From NCBI GenBank assembly GCA_026692665.1, contig JAPLOF010000048.1, positions 157,733 through 221,732 on the forward strand: 64,000 bases of DNA, read 5' to 3'. Positions 8,886 through 18,100 of the stretch are shown piece after piece. The DNA comes from Planctomycetota bacterium. Lineage in GTDB: Bacteria; Planctomycetota; UBA1135; GCA-002686595. Each line of letters starts with the position of its first letter. The first letter of the stretch is position 1. The notes beneath the pieces are model-generated. The model had not been told where the DNA came from. It did no database searches and saw only the letters and a program-made list of their open reading frames with translations. The translations under genes and the position numbers were made by a program.

Positions 8886-9881
8886 TCACTCCGCGCGCGT
8901 GGCCTCGATGCGCCGCGGATCGATGCGCCAGACATTCCCCGCGCGCAGGTTCGAGAGCCAGACCGAGCCGAGCCCGACGCGGATCGCGTCGCCGCCCGGG
9001 CCGTGGAACTGCTGCACCACCGTGTTGGTCGCCGGGTCGATCCGGGTGATCGGATACCCGAACGAGGTGGCCCACACCGAGCCCTCGCCCACGGCGATCT
9101 CTCCCCCGCCGCCGGGAATGCCGGCCTCGATCGTCGCGACCACTTTGTTCGTCGCGAGATCCACGCGCGAGATCGAGCCGTCGCCCTGGTTCAGCGTCCA
9201 CGCCGCACCCTCGCCGATCGCCAGGAAGCGCGGTGCGGGGCCGACCTTCACCGTCTCCACGATCAGGTTCGTCTGCGGGTCGATGCGCGAGAGCAGGCTC
9301 TCCTTCGTGCTCGTGACGAACACGGACTTCTCTCCGAACGCGACCGCGAAGGAACCGGCCGCGACGCGGATCTCGGCCACGACCTTGTTGGTCGCGGGAT
9401 CGATCCGCGCCAGCGTGCTGCGCGCGTCGGTGAGCACCCACACGCTGCCCGCGCCCGTGGCGATCCCGCCCTCGGAGTCGGCGGTGGCGAGGGGAATCGT
9501 CGCGGTCACCTGGTTCGTGGCGAGGTCGATGCGCGAGAGGGTCGCGTCGCCGCAGTTCGGCACCCACAGGCTGCCGAAGCCGGCCGCGAGGCCCGACCCG
9601 GGCTCCTTCCCGACGGTGATCGTCGCCGCGATCGTGTTGGACTTCGGGTCCATGCGCGTGACGTTGCCGAGGGGCGCGTTCGAGACCCACGCGTGCTCGT
9701 CGATCGCGAGCCAGTCGGGCGCGCCGCCCATCGGGAAGACGGCGTCGGGCACGAGTTTCTCGATCGGAATCCGCACGTTCGGAGAGGTCACGCCGGGCTT
9801 CTTGGGACGCGTGGGTTCCTGGGCTGTCGCGCACGATAGGCTCAGGGCGACGAGACACAGCGCAAGTCTGCGGCGATTCAT
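8886..9881 (-). CDS. Secreted Vgb/YncE-like beta-propeller protein
   Basis: Starting at ATG 9881 (MNRRRLALCL) the 331-aa product has a signal peptide ending near ATAQ. It then shows about six blades of a repeat of the form SRIDxxTNxVxAxI followed by G-x-G-S-V-W-V (examples ATLSRIDLATNQV, STLARIDPATNKV, SISRVDLATNKV, YPITRIDPATNTV). This is the architecture of virginiamycin-B-lyase-like and YncE-like propellers, periplasmic or extracellular proteins often used for binding. The catalytic residues of true Vgb cannot be confirmed. It is divergent from the PSD1 gene with only 84 bp between, so the two may share control. Confidence 0.75.
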   Translation of the reverse strand: MNRRRLALCLVALSLSCATAQEPTRPKKPGVTSPNVRIPIEKLVPDAVFPMGGAPDWLAIDEHAWVSNAPLGNVTRMDPKSNTIAATITVGKEPGSGLAAGFGSLWVPNCGDATLSRIDLATNQVTATIPLATADSEGGIATGAGSVWVLTDARSTLARIDPATNKVVAEIRVAAGSFAVAFGEKSVFVTSTKESLLSRIDPQTNLIVETVKVGPAPRFLAIGEGAAWTLNQGDGSISRVDLATNKVVATIEAGIPGGGGEIAVGEGSVWATSFGYPITRIDPATNTVVQQFHGPGGDAIRVGLGSVWLSNLRAGNVWRIDPRRIEATRAE

Positions 9882-9965
9882 GGTAACGGTAGACTCTACG
9901 TCTGGATTCCGAGGGTTCCCAGCGCGCGCGCCGCGCGGAACCACACCTCCGTCGAAGAGCCCCGC
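9882..9965. promoter_or_regulatory. Divergent promoter region of propeller and PSD1 genes
   Basis: This 84-bp gap separates two divergent genes. On the plus strand TAGACT (9890-9895) can serve the PSD1 gene. On the minus strand TAGAGT (9897-9892) lies 10 nt before the ATG of the propeller gene. The two hexamers overlap, suggesting competing or co-regulated promoters. No clear -35 is seen. Confidence 0.4.
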
Positions 9966-12900
9966 TTGAACCACCTCTCGATCGCCGGACTCGCGCTGGC
10001 GCTGCTCTCGTTCACGATCGCAGCCGAGGAACCGAAGGCGGACGACCCGGCCGTCCTGTTCGAGACCCGGGTGCGCCCGATCCTCGTCAACCGCTGCGAG
10101 GAATGTCACGCCGAGACCGCCGATGGGGATCTCCGCGTCGATTCGCGCGAAGCCCTGCTGAAGGGCGGCGAGTCCGGCCCCGCGATCGTCGTCGGCGATC
10201 CCGAAGCGAGCCTCCTGATCCAGGCCGTCCGCCAGACGCACGCCAAGCTGAAGATGCCCAAGCGGCGCGCGAAGCTCTCCGACGCCGAGATCGCGACGCT
10301 GGAACAGTGGGTGGAGCAGGGCGCGTTCTGGCCCGAGGCCAAGCCGGCCGGCGCGGCGGGCAGCCGCCCGATCGGGCCCGAGCAACGCGCCTTCTGGTCG
10401 TTCCAGCCGCTGGCCCAACCCGCCGTCCCGGCGACGAAGGACGGCGCGTGGGCTCGGAGCGACATCGACCGCTTCGTCTTGGCGCGCATGGAGGCGGACG
10501 GGTTGGCGCCCGTGGCCGCCGCCGACCGGCCGACGCTGATCCGACGGGCGACCCTGGACCTGACCGGCCTGCCCCCGACTCCGGAAGAGGTCGCCGCGTT
10601 CGCCGCCGACACGGATGCCGAGGCCTTCGCCAAGGTCGTCGACCGACTGCTGGCCTCGCCGCGTTACGGCGAGGCCTGGGGGCGCTGGTGGCTCGACGTG
10701 GCGCGCTACGGGGAGGACGATCCGAGGAGCCTCGACCCGCAGGGCCGCGGCCTGAATCCCTACCCGAACGCGTATCTGTACCGCGACTGGGTCGTGCAGG
10801 CCTTGAACGACGACATGCCGTACGACCGGTTCGTCGAGGCGCAGCTGGCCGCCGACCTGATGGACGAGCGCGAGCGCGCCGGGTTGCTGCCCGCGCTCGG
10901 ATTCCTCGGGCTCGGACCGTGGCTCTACGACAACGGGTCCGTGGAAGTGACGCGCGCCGACGAACGTCACGACCGTGTCGACGCCGTGTCGCGCGGCTTC
11001 CTGGGCCTGACGATCGCCTGCGCGCGCTGTCACGACCACAAGTACGACCCGATCCCGACCGAGGACTACTACTCGGTCGCGAGCGTGTTCAAGAACACGG
11101 TCTACAAGGAGTACCCGGCGGTCCCGCAGTCGGTCGTCGACGAGTACCAGAAGGCCTTCGATCGGATCGAGGCCACGGAGAAAGTGCTCTCGAAGTCCCG
11201 CAAGGCCGGGCGCGAGCAGCTGGCGCAGACCCTGGCCTTCGAGACCGCCCGCTACCTGCGCGCGGCCTGGCAGGTGAGCGGCGAGCCGAAGAAGAAGAAG
11301 GCCCGCGTGGCCGAGCAGGAGAAGCTCGATCCGGAGCTCTTCGACCGGTGGCTGGAATTCCTGGCGAAGCCCAAGCGCCACTACCACCAGCTGGACGCAT
11401 GGTCGGAGATGATCGCGCAGGGCGGCACGCGCGAGCAGGCCGACAAGCTGGCCGGCGAGTTCCAGAAGGTCCTGCTCGACGTGATGTTCGAGCACAACGA
11501 GCTCGAGGCGGAGAACGACATCATCCGCGCCAAGGCGCTCCCGACGACGAAGCCCAAGAAGCGCGCGAACCTGCCCCACGAGTTCGTGACCAACGACGAC
11601 TTCTGCCCGGGCTGCGGCCTGGAGCTGAAGAGCCTTGCCGGCGAGAAGGCCAGCCTGTGGACCGACGTCTTCGAGCGCGATCTCGACACCGAGCTCGACC
11701 TCGCGCAAGACATGGAAGACTCGGGGAAACCAGGGGTCCTGGCCTTCCAGGGCAACGACCTCGACCGGCAACTGGGCGACAGGCAACGCCTCCAGCTCGA
11801 GGTCCTGCGCGCGGACCTCGAGCGACAGCGCAAGGAGCTCCCGCCGAAGTACGCCTACGTGCACGGGGTCGCCGACGTGACGACGCCCGAGCCGATCCAG
11901 GTCCACTTGCGCGGCAGCCCCTTCCGACTGGGCGCCCCGGTCCCCGCACGTTTCCCGGCCGTCCTCGACAGCGAGGATCGCAAGCCGTTCACGCACGGCA
12001 GCGGCCGGCGTGACCTCGCCGCGGCGATCGTGGCCCACCCGATCACGATGCGCGTGATCGCGAACCGCATCTGGAAAGGTCACTTCGGCACGGGCATCGT
12101 CGACACACCCAGCGACTTCGGCGTGAGCGGCGAGCGGCCGCAGGATCCGGCGCTGCTCGAGCACCTCGCCGGCCTGTTCGTCGAGGGCGGCCTGTCGCTC
12201 AAGAAGTTCCACCGCGCGATCCTCCTGAGCTCCGTCTACCAGCTGTCCGGCGCGGATTCCGAGCGGAACAGGGCCGTGGACCCCGCGAACCGGCACTACT
12301 GGCGCGCGACCACTCGACGATTGACCGCGGAACAGTTGCGGGACAGCGCGCTCTTCGTGTCCGGCGCGCTCGACCTGCGCATGGGCGGCCCCTCGGAGAA
12401 GCTCACCCCCTACAAGACTCGGCGCACGATCTACGGCCACATCAGCCGGTACCGGCTCGACGACTTCCTGGCGCTCTTCGACTTCCCGGCGCCCAACGCG
12501 ACGAGCGAACGACGCTTCACCACGAGCGTCCCGTTGCAACGGCTTTTCCTGATGAACAGCGACTTCATGCAGCAGCAGGCCGAGCTTCTCGCGAAGCGCG
12601 TCGAGGGAGAGGCCGGCGACGCGGCGCGGATCCAGAAGCTCTACGGGCTGCTCTTCGCGCGCGCCGCCACGGGCGAGGAGGTGGCCGCGGGTCTCGCGTA
12701 TCTGGCCGCCGAGCCGATGAAGCAGTACGAGGAGCGCAAGGCGCTGCGCGCGAAGGAGGAGGCCGAGGCGGCCGCCGACCCGGCCAAGGCGGCGGCCATG
12801 GCCGCGGTGAAGACGGCGAAGGACGCGGCGAAAGCGCCGGATTCCGATGCCGAAGGCGAGGCCGGTGACCCGCCGTCGTCCGAACCGGGCATGATGGCTG

Positions 12901-13013
12901 GAGTGAAGGGCGGCGAGCCGAAGAAGAAGGACCAGGCGCCGCTGCCGGCCACCGTGCTCGGCCGTTACGCCAAGGTCCTCATGTCCTCGCACGAGTTCCT
13001 GTACATCCGCTGA
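9966..13013 (+). CDS. PSD1 and planctomycete cytochrome-c-like domain protein (DUF1549/DUF1553)
   Basis: The 1015-aa exported protein has a TTG start and a signal peptide (through about residue 20). A planctomycete cytochrome c-like domain follows, with a single heme-binding CEECH (residues 44-48) and a distal Met in LKMPKR. DUF1549 spans about 155-360 (TLDLTGLPPTPEEV; a second CARCHDH near residue 352), a Lys/Glu-rich linker region holds a CPGC pair, and DUF1553 spans about 670-920 (NRIWKGHFGTGIVDTPSDFGVSGERP). The tail is Ala/Lys/Glu-rich. In Planctomycetota such proteins are encoded next to a DUF1501 partner, as here 14 bp downstream. Their exact substrate is not established; carbohydrate or redox roles have been suggested. 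Confidence 0.93.
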   Translation: MNHLSIAGLALALLSFTIAAEEPKADDPAVLFETRVRPILVNRCEECHAETADGDLRVDSREALLKGGESGPAIVVGDPEASLLIQAVRQTHAKLKMPKRRAKLSDAEIATLEQWVEQGAFWPEAKPAGAAGSRPIGPEQRAFWSFQPLAQPAVPATKDGAWARSDIDRFVLARMEADGLAPVAAADRPTLIRRATLDLTGLPPTPEEVAAFAADTDAEAFAKVVDRLLASPRYGEAWGRWWLDVARYGEDDPRSLDPQGRGLNPYPNAYLYRDWVVQALNDDMPYDRFVEAQLAADLMDERERAGLLPALGFLGLGPWLYDNGSVEVTRADERHDRVDAVSRGFLGLTIACARCHDHKYDPIPTEDYYSVASVFKNTVYKEYPAVPQSVVDEYQKAFDRIEATEKVLSKSRKAGREQLAQTLAFETARYLRAAWQVSGEPKKKKARVAEQEKLDPELFDRWLEFLAKPKRHYHQLDAWSEMIAQGGTREQADKLAGEFQKVLLDVMFEHNELEAENDIIRAKALPTTKPKKRANLPHEFVTNDDFCPGCGLELKSLAGEKASLWTDVFERDLDTELDLAQDMEDSGKPGVLAFQGNDLDRQLGDRQRLQLEVLRADLERQRKELPPKYAYVHGVADVTTPEPIQVHLRGSPFRLGAPVPARFPAVLDSEDRKPFTHGSGRRDLAAAIVAHPITMRVIANRIWKGHFGTGIVDTPSDFGVSGERPQDPALLEHLAGLFVEGGLSLKKFHRAILLSSVYQLSGADSERNRAVDPANRHYWRATTRRLTAEQLRDSALFVSGALDLRMGGPSEKLTPYKTRRTIYGHISRYRLDDFLALFDFPAPNATSERRFTTSVPLQRLFLMNSDFMQQQAELLAKRVEGEAGDAARIQKLYGLLFARAATGEEVAAGLAYLAAEPMKQYEERKALRAKEEAEAAADPAKAAAMAAVKTAKDAAKAPDSDAEGEAGDPPSSEPGMMAGVKGGEPKKKDQAPLPATVLGRYAKVLMSSHEFLYIR

Positions 13014-13027
13014 GCCCGACCCGATCC

Positions 13028-14494
13028 ATGTCCCACCCGAGCCATCGACGAGGACCGCTGACACGCCGCGATGCGCTGGCGCGCATGGGCTCCGGCTTCG
13101 GGATGCTCGCCTTCGCGGCCATGCTGAACGAGTCGGTCGCGCGCGCGGCGACGCGCCTCGGCGACGGATCCGACGCGCGACCGTTCGATCACCCGCCGAA
13201 GGCGAACGCGGTGATCTTCCTGATGATGAACGGCGGCTTGTCGCAGGTCGACAGCTTCGACCCGAAGCCGATGCTCGACAAGTACCACGGCCAGCCGCTG
13301 CCGGGCGGACAGATCGCCACCGAGCGCAAGACCGGGGCCCTGATGCGCTCGCCCTTCGCCTTCCAGAAGTACGGCCAGTGCGGCCGGGAGATCAGCGAGA
13401 TCTTCCCGCACGTCGGCTCGTGCGCCGACGACATCGCGTTCGTGCACTCGATGCACACGGACATCCCGAACCACGAACCGTCGCTCCTGATGCTCAACAC
13501 GGGCCACACCCAGGCCGGACGGCCGTCCATGGGATCGTGGCTCTCTTACGGACTCGGCTCGGCCAACAAGAATCTGCCGAGCTTCGTCGTGCTGTGCCCC
13601 GACATGCCGACGACCGTGGGCCCGGGGCTGTGGAACAGCGCCTTCTTGCCCGCGGTCCACCAGGGGACGTTCATCTCCGACCGCGTCGAGCGGCAGACTC
13701 CCGAGGAGCTCGTCGGCAAGGAATTCGACCCGCAGAAGCTCGTCCGCTACCTGCGCAACGACAAGTTCTCGTTGACCGAACAGCGCCGCGAGCTCGACCT
13801 CCTGCTCGAGCTCGAGCGCGTCCGGCGCGAGCGCGAACACCTTCACGATCCGCAACTCGAGGCGGCGATCGAGTCGATGGAGATCGCCTACCGCATGCAG
13901 ACCGAAGCCCAGGACGTCTTCGACGTGCGCAAGGAGAGCAAGGCCACGCTCGATCTCTACGGACGTGGCAGCACCGCGCGCGGCTGCCTGATGGCCGTGC
14001 GCCTCGTCGAGCGTGGCGTGCGCATGGTGCAGGTCTACTACGCCAACCACGACCCGTGGGACCACCACGGCGACATCCTCATGCACCGCGACACGGCGCG
14101 CGACTCCGATCAGGCGTATGCGGCCGTGATCAAGGACCTGAAGTCGCGCGGACTCTTCGAGAAGACGCTCGTCGTGTGCGGTTCGGAGTTCGGCCGCACG
14201 CCGGTCGTCGAGACGGGCAACGGCGGCGGTTCCGCGCGCAACGGCCGCGATCACAACCCGTTCGGGTTCACCCTGTGGCTCGCCGGCGGCGGCATCCGGG
14301 GCGGCATCGCGCACGGCACCACGGACGACTTCGGGTTCAAGGCGCAGGAGAAGCCGGTGCACGTGAACGACCTGCACGCGACGATCCTCCACCTCCTCGG
14401 GATCGACCACACGAAGCTCACGTACCACTACTCGGGCCGCGACTTCCGGCTCACCGACGTGGCCGGGGTCGTCCAGCACGATTGGATCGCCTAG
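13028..14494 (+). CDS. DUF1501 domain-containing protein, Tat-exported
   Basis: The 488-aa product is the usual partner of PSD1 proteins. Residues about 13-40 form a twin-arginine signal (LTRRDALARMGSGFG). The body follows the DUF1501 pattern within the alkaline-phosphatase superfamily: FLMMNGGLSQVDSFDPKP near residue 60 (with the metal-ligand Asp), FVHSMHTDIPNHEPS near 140, RPSMGSWLSYGLGS near 165, VCGSEFGRTP near 390 and GRDHNPFGFTLW near 410. It is exported by Tat into the periplasm or across the membrane, probably with its metals bound. It is cotranscribed with the PSD1 gene (14-bp gap). The enzymatic activity of the family is not known. Confidence 0.93.
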   Translation: MSHPSHRRGPLTRRDALARMGSGFGMLAFAAMLNESVARAATRLGDGSDARPFDHPPKANAVIFLMMNGGLSQVDSFDPKPMLDKYHGQPLPGGQIATERKTGALMRSPFAFQKYGQCGREISEIFPHVGSCADDIAFVHSMHTDIPNHEPSLLMLNTGHTQAGRPSMGSWLSYGLGSANKNLPSFVVLCPDMPTTVGPGLWNSAFLPAVHQGTFISDRVERQTPEELVGKEFDPQKLVRYLRNDKFSLTEQRRELDLLLELERVRREREHLHDPQLEAAIESMEIAYRMQTEAQDVFDVRKESKATLDLYGRGSTARGCLMAVRLVERGVRMVQVYYANHDPWDHHGDILMHRDTARDSDQAYAAVIKDLKSRGLFEKTLVVCGSEFGRTPVVETGNGGGSARNGRDHNPFGFTLWLAGGGIRGGIAHGTTDDFGFKAQEKPVHVNDLHATILHLLGIDHTKLTYHYSGRDFRLTDVAGVVQHDWIA

Positions 14495-14775
14495 CGGCTC
14501 GCCCGGGACCGCCTCGCCGCGAACCCCGATCCCGCGCGGAGCGACGTCGTCGTGCTCCGCCCCGATTGTGGGCGGCAGGCCGGCATCCGGCGCCCGATGC
14601 TCGCCGGCGCCTCGCGGCCCATTCGGGCCGAGGAATCCGGAAGTGCTCGTCGTTGCGGCGGGCAGCAGGGAGGCGCCCGCACGGTCTCGGCGCCGGCCTC
14701 GTGGGTCGCGTCGCGGGCGCGGACCTGCGCGGAAAGCCGTGGCCCGCGCACGAGCCATGGCTATCCTCGCGCGCC
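14495..14775. other. Intergenic region before kinase gene
   Basis: This 281-bp stretch shows no recognisable gene or RNA. Its last 14 bases hold a TATCCT hexamer (14763-14768) placed 7 nt before the GTG of the kinase gene. Confidence 0.45.
14763..14768 (+). promoter_or_regulatory. Putative -10 element of kinase gene (leaderless)
   Basis: TATCCT is followed about 7 nt later by the GTG that begins the kinase frame. Spacing fits a leaderless transcript. No -35 consensus is evident. Confidence 0.33.
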
Positions 14776-17700
14776 GTGTCGACCCAATCCCCCACCGATC
14801 CCGCGCCGGAGGATCCCATCGAGGGGCCGGGCCCGGGTGAGGAGCCGCGGCGCTTCGGCAACTACCTGCTCCTGAAGGAACTCGGGCGCGGGGCCCAGGG
14901 CGTCGTCTACCTGGCCGAGAACATCGCGCTGCGCCGCAAGGTCGCGCTCAAGATGCTGACCGGCGCCGGCGCCCAGTCGCAGGTGGTGCGCGACCGGTTC
15001 CGTCGCGAGGCCGAGCTGACCTCCAAGTTCGAGCACCCCGGAATCTGCGGCGTGCACGACTTCGGCGAGGTCGACGGCCTGCCCTACATCGCCATGCAGT
15101 ACGTGCGCGGCACGACGCTGGCCGAGATCGTGGAGAAGGCCCGCCGCGGCGGCGAGGGCGGCCCGGAATCCGGCGCGAAGGGCAGCGAGACGATCACGAT
15201 CGGCGGTGGCGGCGGCAGCAAGGGTGGCCTGGAGGACGTGCTGCGCCTCGTGGAGCGCGCCGCGCGCGCGATGCACGTCGCCCACGAAGCAGGCCTGGTG
15301 CACCGCGACATCAAGCCGGCGAACATCATGGTCACCCCCGAGGGGCATCCGGTGCTCCTCGACTTCGGCCTCGCGCGCGATCTCGAGAGCGAAGGCGCGG
15401 GGCTGACGCAGTCGGGCCAGATCCTGGGCACGCCGGCGTACCTCGCGCCGGAGCAGATCGTGGCGTTGCGCGGCAAGGTCGACCGCCGCACGGACGTGTA
15501 CGCGCTCGGCGTGACGCTGTTCGAGTGCCTGACCCAGCACCGCCCGTTCGAGGCCGGGTCGTGGGACCAGCTCTTCCACGAGATCCTGAACGGTGCGCCG
15601 CGCAATCCGCGCAAGTGGAATCCGCGCATCCCCCTGGACCTGTGCACGGTCGTCGAGGTCGCGATGGACCGCGATCCGACGCGGCGCTATCCGACGGCCG
15701 AGGCGCTGGCCGAGGACCTGCGCCGCGTGCGCTCGTTCGAGCCGATCCAGGCCAAGGCGGCCGGACCGGTGACGCGCCTGCGCAAGTGGTCGCGCCGCAA
15801 CCCGGGACAGGCGGTGGGCGCCGCGGCCGTGGTGGTCTTCGTGTCGATCACGCTGGGCGTCGTCACCGTCCGGTTCATCCAACGCGGACAGGAGCTGCGC
15901 CAGAACCTGCGGACCGCCAGCGAGCGGCTCGTCGCGGCCGACTACGTCGGCGCCGCGGTGGCGGTGGCGAAGGCCCAGGAGCTCGATCCGGATTCCGCCG
16001 AGGTGATCGATCTGAGGTCCCGCGTCGAACGGGGCCAGGCGGAAGCGGAGCGCGAGGCGGAGCGCAAGCGGGCCCTCGCCGGCGCCCAGGAAGCGCGCGA
16101 GGAGGCCGCGCGACTCGGTGCGAGCTACGAACAGACGCGCCAGCGGATCGACGAACTGGGCGCGCTCCTGCTGAAGAACCAGTCCGCGGTCTACGGCCGC
16201 TACGCCGACGATGCCACGCGCGTCGAGAACGCGCGCCGCGAGCGCGAGCTCTACGCGGAGCGGCTCGCGGCCGAGCGGATGCTGCTCTCGCGCTCGGAGG
16301 CGCTCGAGCGCGCCGCGCGCCTCGAGGATCCGTGGGGCGGCGCCAGCGGCGCCACGCAGAGCGCACTGGCCGGCTTCTACATGGAGCGTTGGCGCGAGGC
16401 GCTCCAGGCGCGCGACACCGTCCGGGCCGAAGCGATGCGCACGGCGGCCGAGCTGCACGACAAGGCCGGCGAGCACCGCGACGAGCTGCTCGGGCGCGGC
16501 ACGCTGACGCTCGCCGTCGCGCCGGCGCAGGCGGAGTCGTTCCTCTTCCGCTACGAGGACTACGAATCGCTGCGTCCTGGCGCGGTCATCCCGCGCCTCG
16601 TGCCCGTGCCGACCACGGGCGTGGGGCGAGTGCGCGAAGGCGCGTGGGACGCGGACTTCCACCCCGGCGATCCGTGCCTCGTGGTGCGCGCGGTCGAGCC
16701 CGGTTCGATCGCCGCGAAGAGCGGGCTCATTCCGGGCGACCTCGTGGTGCGCTTCGCCGGCGGGCCGGCCATCGGAGCGGTGTACGTGCGCGACGTCGCG
16801 CCGGGGAGCTGCCTCGCGAGCGCCGGAATCTCCCCCTTGGCGCGCATCGCCGACGTCGACGGCTCCGGAATCGGCAGCCTGTTCGACTGGGTGACGCGCA
16901 CGGCGGCGAAGGAGGGCAAGGAGGGCGTCGCCCCCGTGATCCGCGTCGAGGGCCGCGACGCCCCTCTCGCCTGCGATCCGCGCGAAATCCCGGTGGCGAG
17001 TGCGCTGGATCTCGTCCACCGCGGAGCGCCGGTGGCCGTCCGACTCGAGTGCCTGCGCGGTGGCGAGCCGCGGACCATCGAGCTCGCGCCAGGCGCGCGC
17101 GCGGGGCTCACGTGCGAGACGACCGCGTACCCGCTGATCCTCGCCGCCCCGAACCGGGTCGCCGCCGGTGAGCCGCGCACGATGGATCCGGGCTCGTACC
17201 TCCTGCTCGTGCGGAGCCCCGGGTTCGAGGACCAGCGCTTCCACTTCGTCGTGGAACGAGGCCGGCCCGCGAACGTCCGTGTCGATCTGCTGCCGGGAGG
17301 CGACGTGCCCGAGGGCTTCGTCCACGTCCCGCCCGGGCCCTTCGTCGAAGGCGGCGATCCGGCGGCGTTCCGGCCGCGCGAGGCGCGCACGCTGGAACTC
17401 CCGGGCTTCTTCCTGGCCCGCAAGGAGCTCACGAACCGGGAGTGGTACGAGTTCGTCAACGACCCGGCGACGCTGGCGAAGATCGCGGCGGCGAAACCGG
17501 GCGAGCACCTGTACCTGCCCCAGGACGACCGCGTGATGGCCAAGAAGGACGCCGCGGGCGAGAGCTACGTCTGGGACGTCTACACGGCGACGGCCGCCGA
17601 CTCGCCGGTCCTGGGCTTGAGCTGGAGCGACGTCACCGACTACCTGGCGTGGCGCAACGCCCGCGCCGAGGCGCGCGGGGAACCGTGGCGCTATGACCTC

Positions 17701-18063
17701 CCCTCGGAGCGCGAGTGGGAGAAAGCCGCGCGCGGCGTCGACGCGCGCACGTTCCCGTGGGGCAACCGCTTCGATCCCTCGCTCGCCGTGTGCCTCGTGC
17801 GCAAGGACGGCTTCCTCCTCGACGCGCCCGGCGGTTTCGAGCCGCGCGACGAGTCACCCTTCGGCGTGCTCGACATGGCCGGCTCCCGCGAGGAGTGGAC
17901 GCGCGACGTGGTCGAGGGCGCCGAGGCGCCGCGTGCGTACAAGCGCGGTGGTCACTGGGGCTCGTCCGTCGAGTCCCTCTTCCACAGCGCGAGCCGCGGC
18001 GAAGCGAGCCGCGACCGCTTCGCGAGCAGCCAGGGCGTGCGCCTCGTGGCGCGCCGCCCCTGA
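14776..18063 (+). CDS. Membrane Ser/Thr protein kinase with PDZ-like and SUMF1-type domains
   Basis: Start at GTG 14776 (VSTQSPTDP), 1095 aa. Residues about 29-315 form a Hanks-type kinase: glycine loop GRGAQG, Lys59 in VALK, HRDIKPAN (Asp178), DFG at 196-198 and APEQ at 224-227, so all catalytic residues are present. A Gly/Ser-rich insert (about 123-150) interrupts the N-lobe/C-lobe region. A TM helix follows (about 344-366), then a charged coiled-coil stretch (about 420-490), a PDZ-like segment (about 615-710) and a C-terminal SUMF1/FGE-sulfatase-type domain (about 845-1090; FFLARKELTNREWYEFV to GVRLVARRP). The domain lacks the paired catalytic cysteines of formylglycine enzymes, so it is probably a binding module outside the membrane. 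This kinase-SUMF1 layout is common in Planctomycetota. Confidence 0.92.
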   Translation: MSTQSPTDPAPEDPIEGPGPGEEPRRFGNYLLLKELGRGAQGVVYLAENIALRRKVALKMLTGAGAQSQVVRDRFRREAELTSKFEHPGICGVHDFGEVDGLPYIAMQYVRGTTLAEIVEKARRGGEGGPESGAKGSETITIGGGGGSKGGLEDVLRLVERAARAMHVAHEAGLVHRDIKPANIMVTPEGHPVLLDFGLARDLESEGAGLTQSGQILGTPAYLAPEQIVALRGKVDRRTDVYALGVTLFECLTQHRPFEAGSWDQLFHEILNGAPRNPRKWNPRIPLDLCTVVEVAMDRDPTRRYPTAEALAEDLRRVRSFEPIQAKAAGPVTRLRKWSRRNPGQAVGAAAVVVFVSITLGVVTVRFIQRGQELRQNLRTASERLVAADYVGAAVAVAKAQELDPDSAEVIDLRSRVERGQAEAEREAERKRALAGAQEAREEAARLGASYEQTRQRIDELGALLLKNQSAVYGRYADDATRVENARRERELYAERLAAERMLLSRSEALERAARLEDPWGGASGATQSALAGFYMERWREALQARDTVRAEAMRTAAELHDKAGEHRDELLGRGTLTLAVAPAQAESFLFRYEDYESLRPGAVIPRLVPVPTTGVGRVREGAWDADFHPGDPCLVVRAVEPGSIAAKSGLIPGDLVVRFAGGPAIGAVYVRDVAPGSCLASAGISPLARIADVDGSGIGSLFDWVTRTAAKEGKEGVAPVIRVEGRDAPLACDPREIPVASALDLVHRGAPVAVRLECLRGGEPRTIELAPGARAGLTCETTAYPLILAAPNRVAAGEPRTMDPGSYLLLVRSPGFEDQRFHFVVERGRPANVRVDLLPGGDVPEGFVHVPPGPFVEGGDPAAFRPREARTLELPGFFLARKELTNREWYEFVNDPATLAKIAAAKPGEHLYLPQDDRVMAKKDAAGESYVWDVYTATAADSPVLGLSWSDVTDYLAWRNARAEARGEPWRYDLPSEREWEKAARGVDARTFPWGNRFDPSLAVCLVRKDGFLLDAPGGFEPRDESPFGVLDMAGSREEWTRDVVEGAEAPRAYKRGGHWGSSVESLFHSASRGEASRDRFASSQGVRLVARRP

Positions 18064-18100
18064 AGCACTCGCGAGCGGGCGACGGACGGCTGGCTCGACC

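Noticed and set aside
9966..13013. A long open frame antisense to the PSD1 gene, and similar long antisense frames elsewhere
   Set aside because: Such frames are expected in 70 % GC DNA; they are Arg/Ala/Gly-rich, have no family character and sit opposite well-supported genes.
14776..18063. The SUMF1-type domain as a maturase for the sulfatases in this window
   Set aside because: It lacks the catalytic cysteines, and the sulfatase-fold proteins here lack the formylglycine motif.
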